Positions 62,001 through 64,000 of a stretch of DNA of 64,000 nucleotides are shown piece by piece; position 1 is the stretch's first letter, and each line of letters begins with the position of its first letter. Position numbers and translations under genes: made by a program. Source of the stretch: Planctomycetales bacterium (GTDB lineage: Bacteria > Planctomycetota > Planctomycetia > Isosphaerales > Isosphaeraceae). Under the pieces are notes generated by a model, which was not told where the DNA came from, ran no database searches, and saw only the letters and a list, made by a program, of their open reading frames with translations. The stretch is from NCBI GenBank assembly GCA_027452145.1, contig DAIDHB010000026.1:1-64000 (forward strand), in the 5' to 3' direction.

Positions 62001-64000
62001 CTGCCGTGCCTCTCGTTCACCTGGGAGATCGTCGCGCCCCCCGGCTGGCGGGCGCTCGACCCGGGCGTGGGCCTCGTGGCCGACGACCCCGACGCGGCCT
62101 ACGGCTGGCCGTTCTCGGCGCTCGGGCTGGCCCTGCCGCACTGGCCGAGTCTCGACATGGGGAGCGGCAAGGACGGCGACGGCCACGGCGGCGCGGGCGC
62201 GATCCTGCTTCTCGATCGCGAGGTCCGCCAGACCGGTCCGCCGCCGCGGACGCTGGCCGAGTGGTTCGGCCGGTGGGAGCCGAGTCCCTGGCCGATCGTG
62301 GTCGACCGGCTGGCGCTCGAGTCGGCCGGCCTCGGGCCGCGGACGCCGCGGGTCGAGGACAGGACCTCAACCTCGTCGCTGAGGGATCTGGAGCGACAGG
62401 GGCTGACCGCGTTGATGATCGGCGACGCGCTGGTGATCACGACCGAGGCCGAGCGGCCGCGGTTCGCCCGGACATCGCCGTGGCGCGACGCGATCGGCGA
62501 GGCCCTGGCGTGGGGCCGCGACCGGAGCGATCGGTTCCAGGCAGTCGAGCGGTGGCGGGCCGAGATCACGCCGGGCGGCTCGGCCGGCGACGGCGCCGAG
62601 GGCTACCGGCCGCCGCCGGGCCGGCTGGTCCGGCGGTTCTCGGCGGCGGGCTGGCCGGGCGATCGGGCGCTCGTCCGGCTGGTCGACGGGCGTCGCCGCG
62701 CGGCCGTCGGCTGGGCGGCCGCCGCGTCGGTCGCGCTGGTATGGCTGGCCCTGGTTGCGCTGGGACGCCCGCGCGGGCCCGAGCGCGGGCGCAGGCTGCG
62801 TGCCGGCTGGCGGCTGGCCTTCCTCGTCGCGGCGGCCGTCGTCTGCCTGGCGCTCGAGCGGCTCCTGCCGGTGCGGGACGGCGCCGTGACGGCGGGCGGG
62901 TTCGTGGCCGCGCTGGTGCTTTTGATCGCCGAGCTGGCGCGGTGGATCCCCCGTGCCGAGCCGGCCCCGCGGGTCGCGGGTCGCACGGGCAGCTCGCTGT
63001 TGCGCGGGGCGGCGCGAACGGCCGCCGCGCCCGGGCTGATCCTCGTACCGGTCGTGGGGCTGCTGGCGGGTGTCTCGATGGCCGGGCCCCGCCAGGCGCC
63101 CCGGCCAGGCAGCGGGCCGATCGTGGCGCTGTTCCCCTACGAGGGGACGTTCGACCCATCGCGGCCGTCGGAGCGGGTGATCCTGCGGCTCGACGATTAC
63201 CGACGGCTGGTGCGGCTGGCGGGCGAGGCCCGGGCGCCGTCGTCGTCGGGGTCGGTGATCGCGGTGGCGGCGTCGCACCGAGTCACGCGGTCGGCCGGGC
63301 CCGAGGTGCCGGTCGACAGCGAGCTCGAGCTACTGGCGCGGGGGAGCGGGCCATTCGGCTGGAGCGTGCCCGTGGCCGCGGCGCGGGAGATCACGGCCGA
63401 GCTCGACGGCCGGCCTGCCCCGATCGCGGTCGATCCCTCCGGTACGCGGGCGAGGGTGGTGATCCCGGGCCCCGGCGCGCACCGGCTGCGGCTGCGCCGC
63501 CTGGCGGAGGTCCGCGCCGAGGAGGCGGGGGTCGAATCGATCCGGCTGCCGGTCGGCGCGTTGCCGACGGCCCGGCTGGTGCTGGCGCCACCGCCGGCCG
63601 GCATGGCGCAGGGCACGGCCGATTCGCGGGGCCGGCTCGAGGCGACGGCGGACGGCTCGCTCGCCGGGCGGCTGGGCCCGGCCGGCCGGGTCGTGGTGCG
63701 CTGGGCCCGCCCCGGGCTGCCGGCCGCCTCGGCACGCGACGCCGGGACGGTCGACGGCCTGCTGCTCTGGGACGTGACGCCGGCCGGCGACCGCCTGCGG
63801 GCCCGGCTGACCTATCATCGGGCCGAGGAGATCGCGGCGGTCAGGCTGACGCATGACGCCGACCTGGCCCTCCGGTCGGTTCGCGCGCCGGGCGGCGCGC
63901 GGGTCTACTGCGAGGACGACCCGGTGTCGCACCGATGGCTGTTGAGCTTCGACCCGCCGCTGCCGCCGACCTCGACGATCGCGCTGGAGTGCTGGCGCCC
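59007..64000 (+). CDS. very large exported/membrane protein, unknown function (partial, runs off the window)
   Basis: One frame stays open from ATG 59007, five bases after GAGGAG, to the window end: at least 1,664 residues, incomplete at the C terminus. Residues 1-85 are basic with RLWRLWWRGFREHLMRCVQ. A TM segment is at about 88-109 (WLATVLGVIAALGLVGVGAT). A long beta-rich region follows, starting VVRVPVPAKDVAKVFPPGTE and LRVLAPREFEALVQEARRGM. A cluster of four hydrophobic segments is at about 1234-1255, 1267-1288, 1295-1313 and 1342-1362, after which beta-rich sequence resumes. I recognise no domain. It is divergent from the sigma/DUF1559 fusion gene and may be controlled with it. Confidence 0.72.
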   Translation, partial: MMGVAGCRAKAAGCPGRIRGIVRAGRLWRLWWRGFREHLMRCVQAETGEQAARAGVPMNDGMACDPRVSPVFLAPNPSPLTPPHSGWLATVLGVIAALGLVGVGATAGDDVGVVRVPVPAKDVAKVFPPGTELRVLAPREFEALVQEARRGMAGRTASGAPRMIRARHRARLEAGRLVGRSELILAPFAAGPAEFPLVPWTPAILERGDGKQAVGARDSGVAVLRLEGSSREQTVRLDWELEPRPHSRGRGFALGLPAEGTTVLELELPHGWTASSQRGIRRGPVPIPDASLELWEVDGEAGRFDVELRDASDRERTDSGAGAWFHGTTEIDLRRGAGPSATMVNWTAEDQVELDPRHPGRLSVELDPGLELIDVQGAAVRGYRIERLGRVGAGARAGGGAGEADRGARVTVTLAAGVRTASLKFLAHARVPSEGRWSVPSLHPVDATWTGGRTTVVLDDLRAVRECHERAGRLVPLAAGEADGDNRLTFEEEAPRSVAELVFIRPGVQVACTVLGQLVLGSGGPPRLDCRVDWVLQRGSITQMEVDLSPAWLPDQVRIPGLDDPLAWHSSAQPTGATRLRVMLPASALERGRGTLSIGATSTVAAGRGRLELPRVRPRGSAIVDEAWLAWVDDGTTIQPTSAHGLAWIDTRDVPGLAAMTPPAPGLREAIAWRWTGDRAEAIVDRERIDQDPRASIRTRARLSADGRTLALEGTILIGSGAAPLEALPIWVDGPGDALASWHFSAEDGSELRPRPIGAAARARLTLPAGASARELPLNLPALAERAVRFRAGRPWSSPGEIPLLFVPREYLKGGTVAVETPAGMMARPHAVGLGRLDPSSTDRPAAGSGGNPSGSGEADAAAGRTIQAFSYPVPGARLELTTESLEPAPVAGVVREALLTTWVDPRGRTLNRLRLAAELDGAALLALDLPDGATPVRVRRDGADVTPIRVGGRVAIPPATAGAAAGIRPGTVVLDYLVESAAIGDGDPLRPALPRLDLPCLSFTWEIVAPPGWRALDPGVGLVADDPDAAYGWPFSALGLALPHWPSLDMGSGKDGDGHGGAGAILLLDREVRQTGPPPRTLAEWFGRWEPSPWPIVVDRLALESAGLGPRTPRVEDRTSTSSLRDLERQGLTALMIGDALVITTEAERPRFARTSPWRDAIGEALAWGRDRSDRFQAVERWRAEITPGGSAGDGAEGYRPPPGRLVRRFSAAGWPGDRALVRLVDGRRRAAVGWAAAASVALVWLALVALGRPRGPERGRRLRAGWRLAFLVAAAVVCLALERLLPVRDGAVTAGGFVAALVLLIAELARWIPRAEPAPRVAGRTGSSLLRGAARTAAAPGLILVPVVGLLAGVSMAGPRQAPRPGSGPIVALFPYEGTFDPSRPSERVILRLDDYRRLVRLAGEARAPSSSGSVIAVAASHRVTRSAGPEVPVDSELELLARGSGPFGWSVPVAAAREITAELDGRPAPIAVDPSGTRARVVIPGPGAHRLRLRRLAEVRAEEAGVESIRLPVGALPTARLVLAPPPAGMAQGTADSRGRLEATADGSLAGRLGPAGRVVVRWARPGLPAASARDAGTVDGLLLWDVTPAGDRLRARLTYHRAEEIAAVRLTHDADLALRSVRAPGGARVYCEDDPVSHRWLLSFDPPLPPTSTIALECWR

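Noticed and set aside
59819-63856. Two long plus-strand frames with Arg/Gly-rich text
   Set aside because: They are out of frame with the giant gene, whose frame has normal amino-acid use, TM segments and a ribosome site.

Overview
The window looks like a chromosomal segment of a high-GC planctomycete, most likely of the Isosphaeraceae. The reasons are the combination of DUF1501 and DUF1800 exported proteins, a DUF1080 sugar hydrolase, a PEP-CTERM protein, an ECF sigma factor with a long C-terminal extension carrying a DUF1559-like domain, eukaryotic-type Ser/Thr kinases with WD40 and TPR tails, and a very high GC content. The species call is inference from gene content only.

Region 1 (1-17 kb) is mixed metabolism and transport. 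It starts with the tail of an IS5-type transposase, then an esterase/SMP-30 fusion, a DUF1080 protein, an alpha/beta hydrolase, a thioredoxin-fold protein without its cysteines, a DacZ-like diadenylate cyclase, PurU, a quinone-oxidoreductase-type dehydrogenase, a small HTH protein, an AI-2E family permease, an exported protein and an OPT transporter. Region 2 (17-19.9 kb) has an adenylate kinase, a RelE-type toxin remnant cut by a 178-bp palindromic element, its surviving antitoxin and a histidine phosphatase.

Region 3 (19.9-34 kb) is the most unusual part. It holds three same-strand genes: two multidomain proteins (DUF4062 - degenerate nucleotidyl cyclase - Ser/Thr kinase - TM - WD40/TPR or TPR) followed by a SLOG-like protein with four membrane segments. 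One of the two kinase genes is broken by an exact 8-bp tandem duplication. The layout suggests a sensing/effector system at the membrane, possibly a conflict (defence) system. A candidate Tse2-type ADP-ribosyltransferase toxin with a small overlapping partner follows at 34.6-35.3 kb.

Region 4 (35.3-42.6 kb) is a leftward housekeeping block: aroF, tpiA, secG, yicC, gmk, rpoZ, ftsK. Region 5 (43-47 kb) has a PEP-CTERM spondin-domain protein, an ECF sigma/zinc-finger anti-sigma pair, a coiled-coil membrane protein and an AbrB-type antitoxin. Region 6 (47-50.7 kb) is an overlapping cheB-cheB-cheR/PAS set. Region 7 (51-58.6 kb) is a likely operon: ECF sigma/DUF1559/carboxypeptidase-regulatory fusion, DUF1800, DUF1501 and an ABC-2-type permease. 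Divergent from it, a very large exported/membrane protein gene runs off the right edge.

Intergenic spaces hold two notable repeat classes: 26-bp-arm palindromes of the AAGTAGGTCGGGC family (one copy has TA-flanked terminal repeats, like a MITE), and pairs of heptamer-repeat arrays in inverted orientation that bracket spacers, often ending within a base or two of stop codons. No rRNA, tRNA or CRISPR array was recognised.
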